In this document: in pieces, positions 7,496 to 15,670 of the stretch
How the letters are laid out: each line of letters starts with the position of its first letter
How positions within the stretch are numbered: the first letter of the stretch is position 1
Notes under the pieces: generated by a model
Databases searched by the model: none
Seen by the model: the letters and a program-made list of their open reading frames with translations, nothing else
What the model was told of the DNA's origin: nothing
Program-made: the position numbers and the translations under genes
Assembly (NCBI GenBank): GCA_035638775.1
Contig: DASQZJ010000002.1
Span: 186,001 to 250,000, forward strand
Direction of reading: 5' to 3'
Length of the DNA stretch: 64,000 bases
DNA from: DASQZJ01 sp035638775
GTDB taxonomy: Bacteria; Pseudomonadota; Gammaproteobacteria; UBA5335; SLRW01

Positions 7496-8035
7496 ATGGA
7501 CCTGATCGAGGAACTCGGCAAGCAGCTCAAGGCGTTCCATATCGACGTCTTCCGCGGCGAGCTGTCCGCGACCGCGCGCGGATTCTTCAATGCCAACCGT
7601 CCCGCTCCCACCCTGCCCCGCAACGCCGCGCTGGTGATCGCGGCGTTCAACGAAGCCTTCTCCGACTGGAGCCACGAGAGCAGCGAATGGGCCGCGCGGC
7701 ACCTGCGCGATCCGCGGGTGGCGGCACGTTTCCCGCTGGTGTGCTGCCCCGGGGAGGGGGCGCGCTGCTTCTTCGTCCACCAGCACCAGATCTACGCCAT
7801 GTCCATGTTGCGCGAGGACATCCCGCGCTTCGCCGAGGACGACGCCAACCCCATCGACCGGCTCGAGGACGTCTGGCTGGGCGCCCCGACCACCCTGGGG
7901 ATCCACTTCCTGGTCTCGGTGGTGCGCACCTTCGGTCCGGATTCCCGGCACGCACGCTTCCTCCAGGAACGGGTCGGCGAGCTGATCTGGGAGGACCTGC
8001 CCGAGATCGATTCCAGCGCGGGCGGAATCCTCTAG
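7496..8035 (+). CDS. Hypothetical protein, 179 aa
   Basis: A soluble 179-residue protein that I do not recognise. It is mostly helical, with a CC pair in FPLVCCPGEGARCFFVHQ, several acidic stretches (FAEDDANPIDRLEDVW), and no signal peptide or membrane segment. A GGAGAGG ribosome site ends about eight bases before the ATG, which supports the start. It lies between the sirtuin gene and slyD on the same strand, with 75 bases before and 125 after it. No function is assigned. Confidence 0.75.
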   Translation: MDLIEELGKQLKAFHIDVFRGELSATARGFFNANRPAPTLPRNAALVIAAFNEAFSDWSHESSEWAARHLRDPRVAARFPLVCCPGEGARCFFVHQHQIYAMSMLREDIPRFAEDDANPIDRLEDVWLGAPTTLGIHFLVSVVRTFGPDSRHARFLQERVGELIWEDLPEIDSSAGGIL

Positions 8036-8160
8036 CGCCCCGCGCACCGCGCACCGCGCATGACGGCGTCGCCGGCGCCGCGGGCTTGGAGCGGGCTCCG
8101 GCGCCGCGTAGACTGGACCTGCCGCAACGCTTCTTTCATCACGACCCGGATGCACTATCC

Positions 8161-8643
8161 ATGCAGATCGCCAAAGACACGGTAGTCATCATCGACTACA
8201 CCCTGACCGACGATGAGGGCCAGACGCTGGACAGCTCCGAGGGCCGCGAGCCGCTCGCCTACCTGCACGGCGCGGGAACCCTGATCCCGGGCCTGGAATC
8301 CGCGCTCGAGGGACACGCCGAAGGCGAGCAGATGAACGTCACCGTGCCGCCCGAGGAGGCCTACGGCAACCACCAGGACGGCCTGAAGGCGGTGGTCTCC
8401 CAGGAACAGTTCGAGGGCGCCCCGGAGCTCGAGGTCGGGATGCAGTTCCAGGCCAGCACGCCCGACGGGATGCGGGTGGTCACCGTGGTCGGCATCGACG
8501 GCGACGACGTCACCGTGGACGCCAACCACCCGCTGGCAGGCCAGACGCTCAACTTCGACGTGACCGTGCGCGAGGTGCGCCCGGCCACGGACGAGGAGCT
8601 GGAGCATGGCCACGCGCACGACCCCGGGGGTCAGCAGCACTGA
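8161..8643 (+). CDS. slyD: SlyD-type FKBP peptidyl-prolyl cis-trans isomerase
   Basis: A folding helper and metallochaperone-like protein. The 160 residues show the split FKBP fold of SlyD: VVIIDYTLTDDEGQTLDSS at the start, YLHGAGTLIPGLESALEG, the PPEEAYG segment, an inserted chaperone (IF) domain around residues 70-125, and return of the FKBP strand NFDVTVREVR. The C-terminal metal tail is short (EHGHAHD ... QQH), with five histidines and no cysteine, unlike the long Cys/His tail of E. coli SlyD. The following lipoprotein ORF begins right at its stop codon, so they may be cotranscribed. Confidence 0.92.
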   Translation: MQIAKDTVVIIDYTLTDDEGQTLDSSEGREPLAYLHGAGTLIPGLESALEGHAEGEQMNVTVPPEEAYGNHQDGLKAVVSQEQFEGAPELEVGMQFQASTPDGMRVVTVVGIDGDDVTVDANHPLAGQTLNFDVTVREVRPATDEELEHGHAHDPGGQQH

Positions 8644-9081
8644 ATGCGGGCATCCGCCCGCCCCGGCGCCGGGCACCGTGCCGGAGTGGCCCGCCGTAAG
8701 GCGTACCTGGCCTGCGCCGTGCTGGCCGTGCTGCCGCTGGTCCTTGCGGGGTGCGGCGGCAGCAGCGGGGGCGGCGCCGCAAAGCACACCGTCCGGGTGT
8801 CCTGGAACGCAAGCCCCGAGGCCGCCGTCAACAGCACCGGCGGCGGCTACCACGTGTTCTACAGCAAGAACCCGGCTTTCCAGCCCGGAGACAAGGGCGT
8901 CGGCGAGGCCGACGTGCCGTTCCGGGCCGGCGCCGGGCAGGCCCCCACGTCGACCACCCTCGATCTCGGCAGCGGCACCTGGACCATCCGGGTGCAGGCC
9001 TACTCCGCGCTCACGCCCCCCGGCGGCAGCGGCGGCAGCACCAGCGCCCTGTCCACGCCGGTGCAGGTGACGGTGCCATGA
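8644..9081 (+). CDS. Lipoprotein with fibronectin-III-like domain
   Basis: 145 residues. A hydrophobic segment (YLACAVLAVLPLVLAGC) ends in a lipobox with C37, so the mature protein should be lipid-anchored. After a Gly/Ser linker the rest (about residues 48-145) reads as one beta sandwich: HTVRVSWNASPE opening and TWTIRVQAYSAL near the end are typical fibronectin-III strands. The ATG at 8644 directly follows the slyD stop; a GTG at 8686 would give a more normal signal length and is an alternative. Its stop overlaps the ATG of the next gene, a secreted subtilase, by four bases, so the two products probably function together. Confidence 0.8.
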   Translation: MRASARPGAGHRAGVARRKAYLACAVLAVLPLVLAGCGGSSGGGAAKHTVRVSWNASPEAAVNSTGGGYHVFYSKNPAFQPGDKGVGEADVPFRAGAGQAPTSTTLDLGSGTWTIRVQAYSALTPPGGSGGSTSALSTPVQVTVP

Positions 9082-10832
9082 AGCCGGCGCTGCTGGTTTT
9101 CCTGGTGCTGTGCCTGGTGCCCGGACTCGCCCTGGCCGGCTCCCACGGCCGGGACTACGTCCCCGGCCGGATCCTGGTGCGCTTCCGCAGCGGCACCGGG
9201 GCGGCCATGCAGCAGCAGGCGGTGCAGACCCTGGGGGGACACCTCGGGCCGCACATCGCCGCGCTGCACGTGACCCGGGTGAACCTGCCCGCGGGCACCA
9301 GCGTCGCGCAGGCCGTGAAGGCCTGGAGCGCCCGTCCCGGGGTCGCCCACGCCCAGCCGGACTTCATCTACCGCCCGCTGGACACCACGCCGAACGACCC
9401 GGACTTCGGCCAGCAATGGGGACTGCACAACCCCCGGTATCCGGGCGACGACATCCACGCGCCGCAGGCCTGGGATCACGTCACGGACTGCAGCGACGTG
9501 CTGGTGGCGGTGGTCGACTCCGGGATCAACTACACCCAGGCCGACCTGCAGGGCGAGATGTGGAACGGCGGCTCCAGCTACCCCCATCACGGCTACGACT
9601 TCGTGGCCGGTGACAACGATCCCCAGGCCAGCGACGGCGCCGGCCACGGCACCCACGTGGCCGGTATCATCGGAGCGGCCGGGAACAACGGCACCGACAC
9701 CGCCGGGGTGTGCTGGCATGCCCGGATCATGGCGCTGCGCGCGCTGGGGATCAGCGGCGGCACCACCTCCACGGTCGCGCAGGCGGTCAACTTCGCCGTC
9801 AGCCACGGCGCCCGGGTGATCAACATGAGCCTCGGCGGCAGCCAGTACGACCAGGTGCTCAAGGACGCCATCGACAACGCCCGCAGCAACGGCGTGCTGG
9901 TGGTCGCCGCCGCCGGCAACGACGGCGCCGACGACGACAGCAGCCCCACCTATCCCTGCGCCTTCGGCGACGACAACATCGTCTGCGTGGCGGCGCTGGA
10001 CCAGTCCTACGGCCTGGCCAGCTACTCCAACTACGGCGCGAAGACCGTCGACGTGGGTGCGCCGGGCAGCACGATCGTGAGCCTCTGGCCCGGCAGCCCG
10101 CTGACCGGCTTCCAGAGCTGGCTCTCCAGCAGCACCTCGCAGGGGAACTGGGGCGTGATAGCGAACAGCTGCACCAGCAGCAGCCAGACCTACATCCTCG
10201 CCGATCCTTCGGGCACCTGGTGCGCGGGCGGCACCAGCACCAGCAGCAACGACTACATCTATCACGACTACGGCTTCGCGAGCCCCTCCGTGCTGGGCAT
10301 CGGCCTGCAATACGAGGCGCTCTACACCACCGAGGGCGGCGGCACCGGTTACTTCAATGCCGCCTACAAGGCCGGCGGCGGCAACCCGTTCGACCCCATC
10401 AACCCGGGGACGCAGCTGGATCACGAAACCGGAAGCACCGGCAATACGGCCAGGGCCTTCAGCGACGACCTCAGCGGATGCCTGAACCAGTCCAGCTGCA
10501 CCCTGGGCTTCCAGATGCACACCAGCAGCGCCGCACCATCGCACAGCGGGGCCGTGGTGGCGCTCGAAGTCCTGCGCAGCATCCAGGACAGCAACGCCAC
10601 GCAGACCGAGTCGGGCACCTCGATGGCGACCGCCTTCGTCTCCGGCATCGCGGCCATGCTCTACGCGTACAACCCGCACTTCGGCTACCGTGACGTGATC
10701 ACCGCCATCGACCGGGGCGGCGTGGCGGACCCGGCCCTCGCCGGCAACACGGTCAGCGGGCGGGCGGCCGACGCCATGGGCGCGCTCGCCTACATCCAGG
10801 CACCGACCGGGATCAAGGCCTCGGTGCACTAG
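9078..10832 (+). CDS. Secreted subtilisin-family serine protease with large insertion
   Basis: 584 residues. Signal peptide at 1-20, a propeptide-like domain at about 26-100 (VPGRILVRFRSG ... HAQPDFIYRP), then an S8 catalytic domain. Catalytic residues are D147 (VAVVDSGIN), H190 (GHGTHVAG), oxyanion N281 (AAAGND) and S515 (ESGTSMAT). Between the APGS turn at 328-331 and the catalytic serine, where subtilisin has about 18 residues, lie some 165-180 extra residues with four cysteines (365, 382, 468, 474), probably a folded accessory domain. Overlaps the upstream lipoprotein by four bases; two bases separate its stop from the next gene, which carries a second propeptide-like domain. Confidence 0.93.
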   Translation: MKPALLVFLVLCLVPGLALAGSHGRDYVPGRILVRFRSGTGAAMQQQAVQTLGGHLGPHIAALHVTRVNLPAGTSVAQAVKAWSARPGVAHAQPDFIYRPLDTTPNDPDFGQQWGLHNPRYPGDDIHAPQAWDHVTDCSDVLVAVVDSGINYTQADLQGEMWNGGSSYPHHGYDFVAGDNDPQASDGAGHGTHVAGIIGAAGNNGTDTAGVCWHARIMALRALGISGGTTSTVAQAVNFAVSHGARVINMSLGGSQYDQVLKDAIDNARSNGVLVVAAAGNDGADDDSSPTYPCAFGDDNIVCVAALDQSYGLASYSNYGAKTVDVGAPGSTIVSLWPGSPLTGFQSWLSSSTSQGNWGVIANSCTSSSQTYILADPSGTWCAGGTSTSSNDYIYHDYGFASPSVLGIGLQYEALYTTEGGGTGYFNAAYKAGGGNPFDPINPGTQLDHETGSTGNTARAFSDDLSGCLNQSSCTLGFQMHTSSAAPSHSGAVVALEVLRSIQDSNATQTESGTSMATAFVSGIAAMLYAYNPHFGYRDVITAIDRGGVADPALAGNTVSGRAADAMGALAYIQAPTGIKASVH

Positions 10833-10834
10833 CC

Positions 10835-11599
10835 ATGCGCTCCCGGCAGTCGAGCATCCTCGTGCTGGTTGCGCTGGCCCTGCTGGCAGGCTGCGCCGCG
10901 CGTGCTGCCGGCCCCTCCGGGGCACCGGCCGCGCGGGACCGGGTGCCCGGCCGCTACCTGGTCACCGCGGCGCCGGAGGCGGGCCCCGCGGCGATCCGCA
11001 AGGCCTTCCGTCCCTGGGGCGTCGAGCGGGTCGAGGATCTCGGCACCCACACCTGGCTGGTCCGGATCCGCCACGACCCGGGACCCGCGGCCGTGGCCCA
11101 CGGGGTCCGGGGGATCGCGGGCATCCGCGCCGTGCAGCCGGACTACATCTACCGGGCCACCGGCTCCCCCGCGCGCACGATCCGGACCGTGCCCCAGTCC
11201 GTCCGCGTGCTGGCCACCGCGAGCCAGTGCGGCGGCGGCAACGCGCCGTCGGCATCCTGGATCGGCAGCTCGCAGGGCCTGCGGACCGTGTGGCGCCGGA
11301 TTCACGGCACCCGGCGCCCGCCGCCGGTGATCGATTTCCGCAACGATGGGGTCGTCCTGGTCTCGATGGGACGGCGCCCGACCGGCGGCTACCGGCTCGC
11401 GCTGGCGGGCGGCTTCCTGCCGGTGAACAAGGGGAGCGCGACGCTGCGGGTGAACTGGATCACGCCGTCCCCGGGGCACGTCCGGGCCCGTGTGATCTCC
11501 CGGCCGTGCCTGCTGCTGCGGGTACCGCGCGGCGGCTATCGCGAAATCCGGGTCGTGGATCGCCACGGGCGGGTACGGGCCACGGTCCGGCCGCACTGA
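10835..11599 (+). CDS. Lipoprotein: subtilase-propeptide-like domain fused to PrcB-like domain
   Basis: 254 residues. The signal sequence ends in LLAGC (C20), so it is a predicted lipoprotein. Residues 34-108 resemble the propeptide of the protease just upstream: VPGRYLVTAAPE against VPGRILVRFRSG, and IRAVQPDYIYRA against VAHAQPDFIYRP. Residues about 165-245 resemble the PrcB C-terminal domain (DFRNDGVVLVSMGRRPTGGY, then a PSPG turn and RVISRPCLLLRVP). PrcB-type proteins stabilise a subtilisin-like protease (dentilisin) in Treponema. The natural reading is a dedicated chaperone or inhibitor of the neighbouring protease. Two cysteines (132, 225) may form a disulfide. Role is inference; domain calls are from recognised motifs. 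Confidence 0.8.
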   Translation: MRSRQSSILVLVALALLAGCAARAAGPSGAPAARDRVPGRYLVTAAPEAGPAAIRKAFRPWGVERVEDLGTHTWLVRIRHDPGPAAVAHGVRGIAGIRAVQPDYIYRATGSPARTIRTVPQSVRVLATASQCGGGNAPSASWIGSSQGLRTVWRRIHGTRRPPPVIDFRNDGVVLVSMGRRPTGGYRLALAGGFLPVNKGSATLRVNWITPSPGHVRARVISRPCLLLRVPRGGYREIRVVDRHGRVRATVRPH

Positions 11600-11627
11600 G
11601 CCGGAACCCGCGGCCCGGCCGCCCCGG

Positions 11628-12638
11628 TCAGTGACGGATCACGATCTTGCCGAAGTGCTGCCCCTCGCCCATGTAACGGAACGCATCCGGGGCCTGCTCG
11701 AAGTCGAACACGCGGTCGATCACCGGGCGCATGCCCTGGTGGTCGATGGCGGCGTTCATGTCCTCGAACATCGCGCGACTGCCGACGAACAGTCCCTGCA
11801 GGCGCACGCTGCGCATCAACAGGGCGCGCACGTCCAGCTCGGTGCTCACGCCCGAGAGCACGCCGATCATGGTCACCGTACCGCCCACGCGCACCGAGCC
11901 CAGGGACTTCATCAGGGTCCCGGCACCGCCGACCTCGACCACGTGGTCCACGCCGCGGCCGTCGGTCAGCTCCTGGACGCGCTTGTGCCACTGCTCGTTC
12001 TGGCGGTAGTTGATGGTCTGCCAGGCACCGAGCTCGCGCGCGCGCTCGAGCTTCCCGTCACTGCTGGAGGTGACGATGGCGCGGGCCCCGCACAGGCCCG
12101 AGAATTGCAGCCCGAAGATCGAGACCCCGCCGGTGCCCAGCAACAGCACGGTATCTCCCGCCTTGATGCCACCGCCGGTAACCAGGGCGTTCCAGGCCGT
12201 GACCCCGGCGCAGGGCAGGGTCGCGGCCTCCTCGAAGCTCAGGTGGGCCGGGAGCTTGACCACGCCGTCCTCGTGCAGCACCACTTCCTGGGCCAGCATG
12301 CCGTCGTTGGGGCCGCCCAGGGTGGAGCCGCGGGGCGCCTGTTCCGCCCCTCCGGCGAGCCACTTCTGCGCGAAGATGCCGGCGACGTGGTCGCCGGCGG
12401 CCACCCGCGTGACCCCCTCACCGACCTCGAGCACCTCGCCGGCACCGTCCGACAGCGGGACCAGCGGCAGCTTCTGGCGCGGGTTGTAGCTCCCCTGCAC
12501 CGTCATCAGGTCGCGGAAGTTGAGCGAAGACGCCCGCACGCGGATGCGCACCTCGCCGGGCCCCGGACTGCGCGCCTCGCGCTCGACCGCGCGCAGGTTG
12601 TCGATGCCGAAATCGTCCTGGACCTGGTATACCTTCAT
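11628..12638 (-). CDS. Zinc-type alcohol dehydrogenase / quinone oxidoreductase family (MDR)
   Basis: A 336-residue medium-chain dehydrogenase. It has the GroES-like half (NFRDLMTVQGSYN, SDGAGEVLEVGEGV) and a Rossmann half with VLLLGTGGVSIFGLQ for NAD(P)H. The catalytic-zinc ligands of true alcohol dehydrogenases are not evident: the usual Cys and His positions read LNFRDL and PLVPLSDGAG. It therefore probably acts as a zinc-free NADPH-dependent oxidoreductase of the quinone-oxidoreductase type. The ATG at 12638 has a GGGAGGT ribosome site. It stands alone, convergent with the protease cassette and divergent from the transporter upstream. Confidence 0.85.
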   Translation of the reverse strand: MKVYQVQDDFGIDNLRAVEREARSPGPGEVRIRVRASSLNFRDLMTVQGSYNPRQKLPLVPLSDGAGEVLEVGEGVTRVAAGDHVAGIFAQKWLAGGAEQAPRGSTLGGPNDGMLAQEVVLHEDGVVKLPAHLSFEEAATLPCAGVTAWNALVTGGGIKAGDTVLLLGTGGVSIFGLQFSGLCGARAIVTSSSDGKLERARELGAWQTINYRQNEQWHKRVQELTDGRGVDHVVEVGGAGTLMKSLGSVRVGGTVTMIGVLSGVSTELDVRALLMRSVRLQGLFVGSRAMFEDMNAAIDHQGMRPVIDRVFDFEQAPDAFRYMGEGQHFGKIVIRH

Positions 12639-12789
12639 GGATGACCTCCCTTCGGCGGCGGCACGGTCTGCCCGCGACGCGACCGTGCAGAATGATGCCC
12701 GGAGTATACGACCTCGGCCCGGCCGCCACGAAACGGGCACCGTGCAGTCCGCGGTTCCCCGCCGCGATGCACTCTGGTCAAATGAGGGG

Positions 12790-14106
12790 ATGCCTGCACC
12801 CAGCACGAGCCCGAGCACCCATGCCATGGCCCCGGCCGGGGCCCGCGGGATGCTGTCCTGGGCCTTCTACGACTGGGCCAACAGCGCGTTCGCCACCCTC
12901 ATACAGACGTTCGTGTTCGCAGCCTATTTCACCCGCAGCGTCGCCGCGAGCCCGGCCGCGGGCACCGCGCTGTGGGGCAACACCATCGGCGCGGCCGGCC
13001 TGGTGATCGCGCTGGCCGGGCCGGTACTGGGCGCGGTCGCCGATCACGGGGGACGACGCAAGCCGTGGCTGGCCGCCTTCACCCTGCTCGCGGTGGTCAG
13101 CACCGCGCTGCTGTGGTTCGTACGCCCCGCCCCGGCCTGGGTCGTGCCAGCGCTGGCGCTGGTGGGGCTGGGCACCATCGGCACCGAGTGCGCGAGCATC
13201 TTCTACAACGCCATGCTCCCGGCGCTCGCGCCGCCCGAGCGAATCGGCCGATGGTCGGGCTGGGGCTGGGCGCTGGGCTATGCCGGCGGCCTGGCCTGCC
13301 TGGTGGTGGCGCTGCTGGTGTTCATCCGCCCCGCGCATCCCCCGTTCGGTCTCACGCATGCCGACGCCGCGCCGGTGCGCGCGACTTTCGTTCTCACCGC
13401 GGTATGGTTCGCGCTGTTCGCGCTGCCGCTGCTGTTGTTCACCCCCGATGGGCCGGCCACCGGCAAGCCGCTGCGCCGGGCGGTCCCCGACGGTCTCCGG
13501 CAGCTGCGCGGCACGCTGCGCCGCGTTCGGGCCTACCGCGACCTGGCGCGCTTCCTGGTGGCGCGGCTGCTGTTCATCGATGCGCTGGCGACGATCTTCG
13601 CCTTCGGCGGCGTCTACGCCGCCGGCCACTTCGACATGAACGAGCAGCAGGTGCTGCTGTTCGGGATCGCCCTGAACGTGTCCGCCGGGGCGGGCGCCTG
13701 GGCCTTCGCCTGGGTGGATGACCACCTGGGCAGCAAGCTCACCATCGTGCTTGCGCTGCTCGGACTGCTGGTCACCACCGCGCTCGCGCTGGCGGCGCGC
13801 AGCGCCGCCGTGTTCTGGGCGTTCGGGGTGCTGCTGGGGATCTTCGTTGGCCCGGCGCAGGCCGCCAGCCGGTCCTGGCTGGCGCGCGTCGCCCCGCCCG
13901 CGATGCGCAACGAGATGTTCGGCCTGCTGGCCCTGTCGGGCAAAGCCACCGCGTTCCTCGGGCCGCTGCTGGTGGGGTGGGTGACCTGGGCCAGCGGCAG
14001 CCAGCGCCTCGGCCTGGCGACGGTGCTGCTGTTCCTGGCAGGCGGCCTGCTGCTGATGCTGGGGGTACCGGAGGCCGACCGGGCCGTGCACTCTGCGGGC
14101 GCGTGA
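12790..14106 (+). CDS. MFS transporter, UMF1/Atg22-like
   Basis: 438 residues with about eleven to twelve hydrophobic segments. The opening MLSWAFYDWANSAFATLIQTFVF is the signature of the UMF1 (Atg22-like) branch of the major facilitator superfamily; the loop ADHGGRRKPWLA after helix 2 is the MFS motif A equivalent. Substrates are not established for bacterial members. The ATG at 12790 follows a GAGGGG ribosome site. It is divergent from the oxidoreductase and convergent with the enoyl-CoA hydratase, so it is probably monocistronic. Confidence 0.87.
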   Translation: MPAPSTSPSTHAMAPAGARGMLSWAFYDWANSAFATLIQTFVFAAYFTRSVAASPAAGTALWGNTIGAAGLVIALAGPVLGAVADHGGRRKPWLAAFTLLAVVSTALLWFVRPAPAWVVPALALVGLGTIGTECASIFYNAMLPALAPPERIGRWSGWGWALGYAGGLACLVVALLVFIRPAHPPFGLTHADAAPVRATFVLTAVWFALFALPLLLFTPDGPATGKPLRRAVPDGLRQLRGTLRRVRAYRDLARFLVARLLFIDALATIFAFGGVYAAGHFDMNEQQVLLFGIALNVSAGAGAWAFAWVDDHLGSKLTIVLALLGLLVTTALALAARSAAVFWAFGVLLGIFVGPAQAASRSWLARVAPPAMRNEMFGLLALSGKATAFLGPLLVGWVTWASGSQRLGLATVLLFLAGGLLLMLGVPEADRAVHSAGA

Positions 14107-14149
14107 GCGCGCCGGTCGGCAGCGCCCCCGGCCTTCCCGGGCGCCGCGG

Positions 14150-14968
14150 TCAGGAGCCGTCCGGCGCCGGATCGCCGCCGCCGAACACGCGCCGGGCGTA
14201 CGCCTCCCGGGCCGCCTGCGAGTCCGGATCGCGGCTGATTCCCATCAGCACGTCACCATCGGCGAACGCCGACGCCGCACCGGACATGTTGCGGACCACC
14301 GCGTTGACGTGATCCTTGGTGATCACCACCGGCACCACCGGCTTTTCGGCCACGCCGGCCGCCAGCTCCGCCACCGTCTCGTCGAGCTCCCCGCCCGGCA
14401 CGACCCGGTTGAGAAAACCCAGCGCCCGGGCCTCGGCGGCACTGAACCGGCGGCAGGTCATCACCAGTTCCTTGGTCATGGCCGGCCCGATCTCGCGCAC
14501 CAGCCGCGGAATCCCACCCCAGGCCAGCGGGATCCCCAGGTCCACTTCCGGAATCGAGAAGACCGTGTCCTCGGCGGCCACGCGCAGGTCGCAGGCCGAC
14601 GCCAGCACCAGCCCGCCCCCCACCACGTAGCCGTGCAGCCGCGCCACCGTGACCGCGCGCATGCGTTCCACCGCGTCGGCCATGCGCAGGCCCAGCTGGC
14701 CGATCTCACGCCGCCGCGCCCAGGGATGGCCGGAATCGGGGGCCGAGCCGGCGGTCGGTGGGTCCTTCAGGTCCGCGCCGGCACAGAACGCCCTTCCCCT
14801 GCCGGATAGCACGACCACGCGCACGTGATCCTGGGTGTCGAACCATTGCGCCGCCTCGACCAGCTCCTGCATGGTCCGGGGCCCGAGCGCATTCAGCCGC
14901 GCGGGCCGGTCCAGCGTCAGGTAGCCGACCGGGCCGTCGGCCGTTGCCGCCAGCGTCTCGAAGCTCAT
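14150..14968 (-). CDS. Enoyl-CoA hydratase/isomerase family protein
   Basis: 272 residues of the crotonase superfamily. The CoA-binding and oxyanion segments are clear: GRGRAFCAGADLKD at about residues 56-69 and LHGYVVGGGLVLASACDLRVA near 108-128, then FSIPEVDLGIPLAWGG, where E carries the usual acid. The second catalytic glutamate region (second oxyanion loop) reads VVGGGLVL, with Leu where hydratases often have Glu. Hydratase activity is therefore not certain and an isomerase or another crotonase reaction is possible. Its start overlaps the stop of the DUF6064-like membrane protein gene by four bases. Confidence 0.85.
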   Translation of the reverse strand: MSFETLAATADGPVGYLTLDRPARLNALGPRTMQELVEAAQWFDTQDHVRVVVLSGRGRAFCAGADLKDPPTAGSAPDSGHPWARRREIGQLGLRMADAVERMRAVTVARLHGYVVGGGLVLASACDLRVAAEDTVFSIPEVDLGIPLAWGGIPRLVREIGPAMTKELVMTCRRFSAAEARALGFLNRVVPGGELDETVAELAAGVAEKPVVPVVITKDHVNAVVRNMSGAASAFADGDVLMGISRDPDSQAAREAYARRVFGGGDPAPDGS

Positions 14969-15624
14969 GATGATTCCCTCCCCGGGTCGGATTGCCCGGC
15001 GCCCGGCCCCGGCATGACAATCAGCCCCAGCGCCAGCAGTCCGGCGCCCAGCAGGGCGGTGTCCGCCCGGACATCGAGCAGCACCGCCGCGCTGCCCCCG
15101 ATTGCCGACCATAACACGGGCACCACCAGGACGAAGCGCGGCCGTCGGCCGCGTACCAGGAACAGCATGCCGATGGTGAATATGGTGCCGGGACAGGGCA
15201 GCCCGAAGGTGGGGAACGCCGGGTAGCGTTCACCGCCCAGCCAGGCGAGCGCCGGATACCCCGCCAGCGCGAACAGTATCAGCAGCAGCCCGACGGCACC
15301 CTGCCAGTCGGCCCGCAGGCGGAACCGGAGATGGTCCACGGCCACGCCCTGGTAGGCGAGCAGCGCCGCCTCGATCAGGAACAGCAGGCCGAACAGGTAG
15401 GCGGCGGGATTGATCGGGGCGAAGAACAGGTAATGGTAGGCCACGGCCATCCACGCCCACAGCAGCGCCAGCATGGCACTGATCAGGCGATCCGAGAGCA
15501 CGCCCCCACGCCAGGCCAGCACCACCGCCGCAAGCGCCAGGCACAGCCAGACGATCTGCCCCGGCCAGACCGCCGCGTTATAGGCGGCGAACACCTCGAA
15601 GAACTGTTGCTGGGTAAAGGGCAT
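14965..15624 (-). CDS. DUF6064-like multi-pass membrane protein
   Basis: 219 residues with about six membrane helices. The opening MPFTQQQFFEVFAAYNAAVWPGQ and the WLCLALAAVVLAW helix match what I remember of the uncharacterised DUF6064 family. Function is unknown. The ATG at 15624 was chosen over upstream readings because it starts at the conserved MPFT segment. Its last four bases overlap the start of the crotonase gene, so both are probably translated from one mRNA, although no functional link is obvious. Confidence 0.78.
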   Translation of the reverse strand: MPFTQQQFFEVFAAYNAAVWPGQIVWLCLALAAVVLAWRGGVLSDRLISAMLALLWAWMAVAYHYLFFAPINPAAYLFGLLFLIEAALLAYQGVAVDHLRFRLRADWQGAVGLLLILFALAGYPALAWLGGERYPAFPTFGLPCPGTIFTIGMLFLVRGRRPRFVLVVPVLWSAIGGSAAVLLDVRADTALLGAGLLALGLIVMPGPGAGQSDPGRESS

Positions 15625-15670
15625 GCCAACCGCCGTGCCGTCGTTCGGATAACCTCCGCGTACGGGGGCT

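Noticed and set aside
9000..10925. 641-codon open frame antisense to the subtilase gene
   Set aside because: Valine/Gly/Ala-rich shadow frame with no recognisable domain, opposite a gene with complete catalytic motifs.
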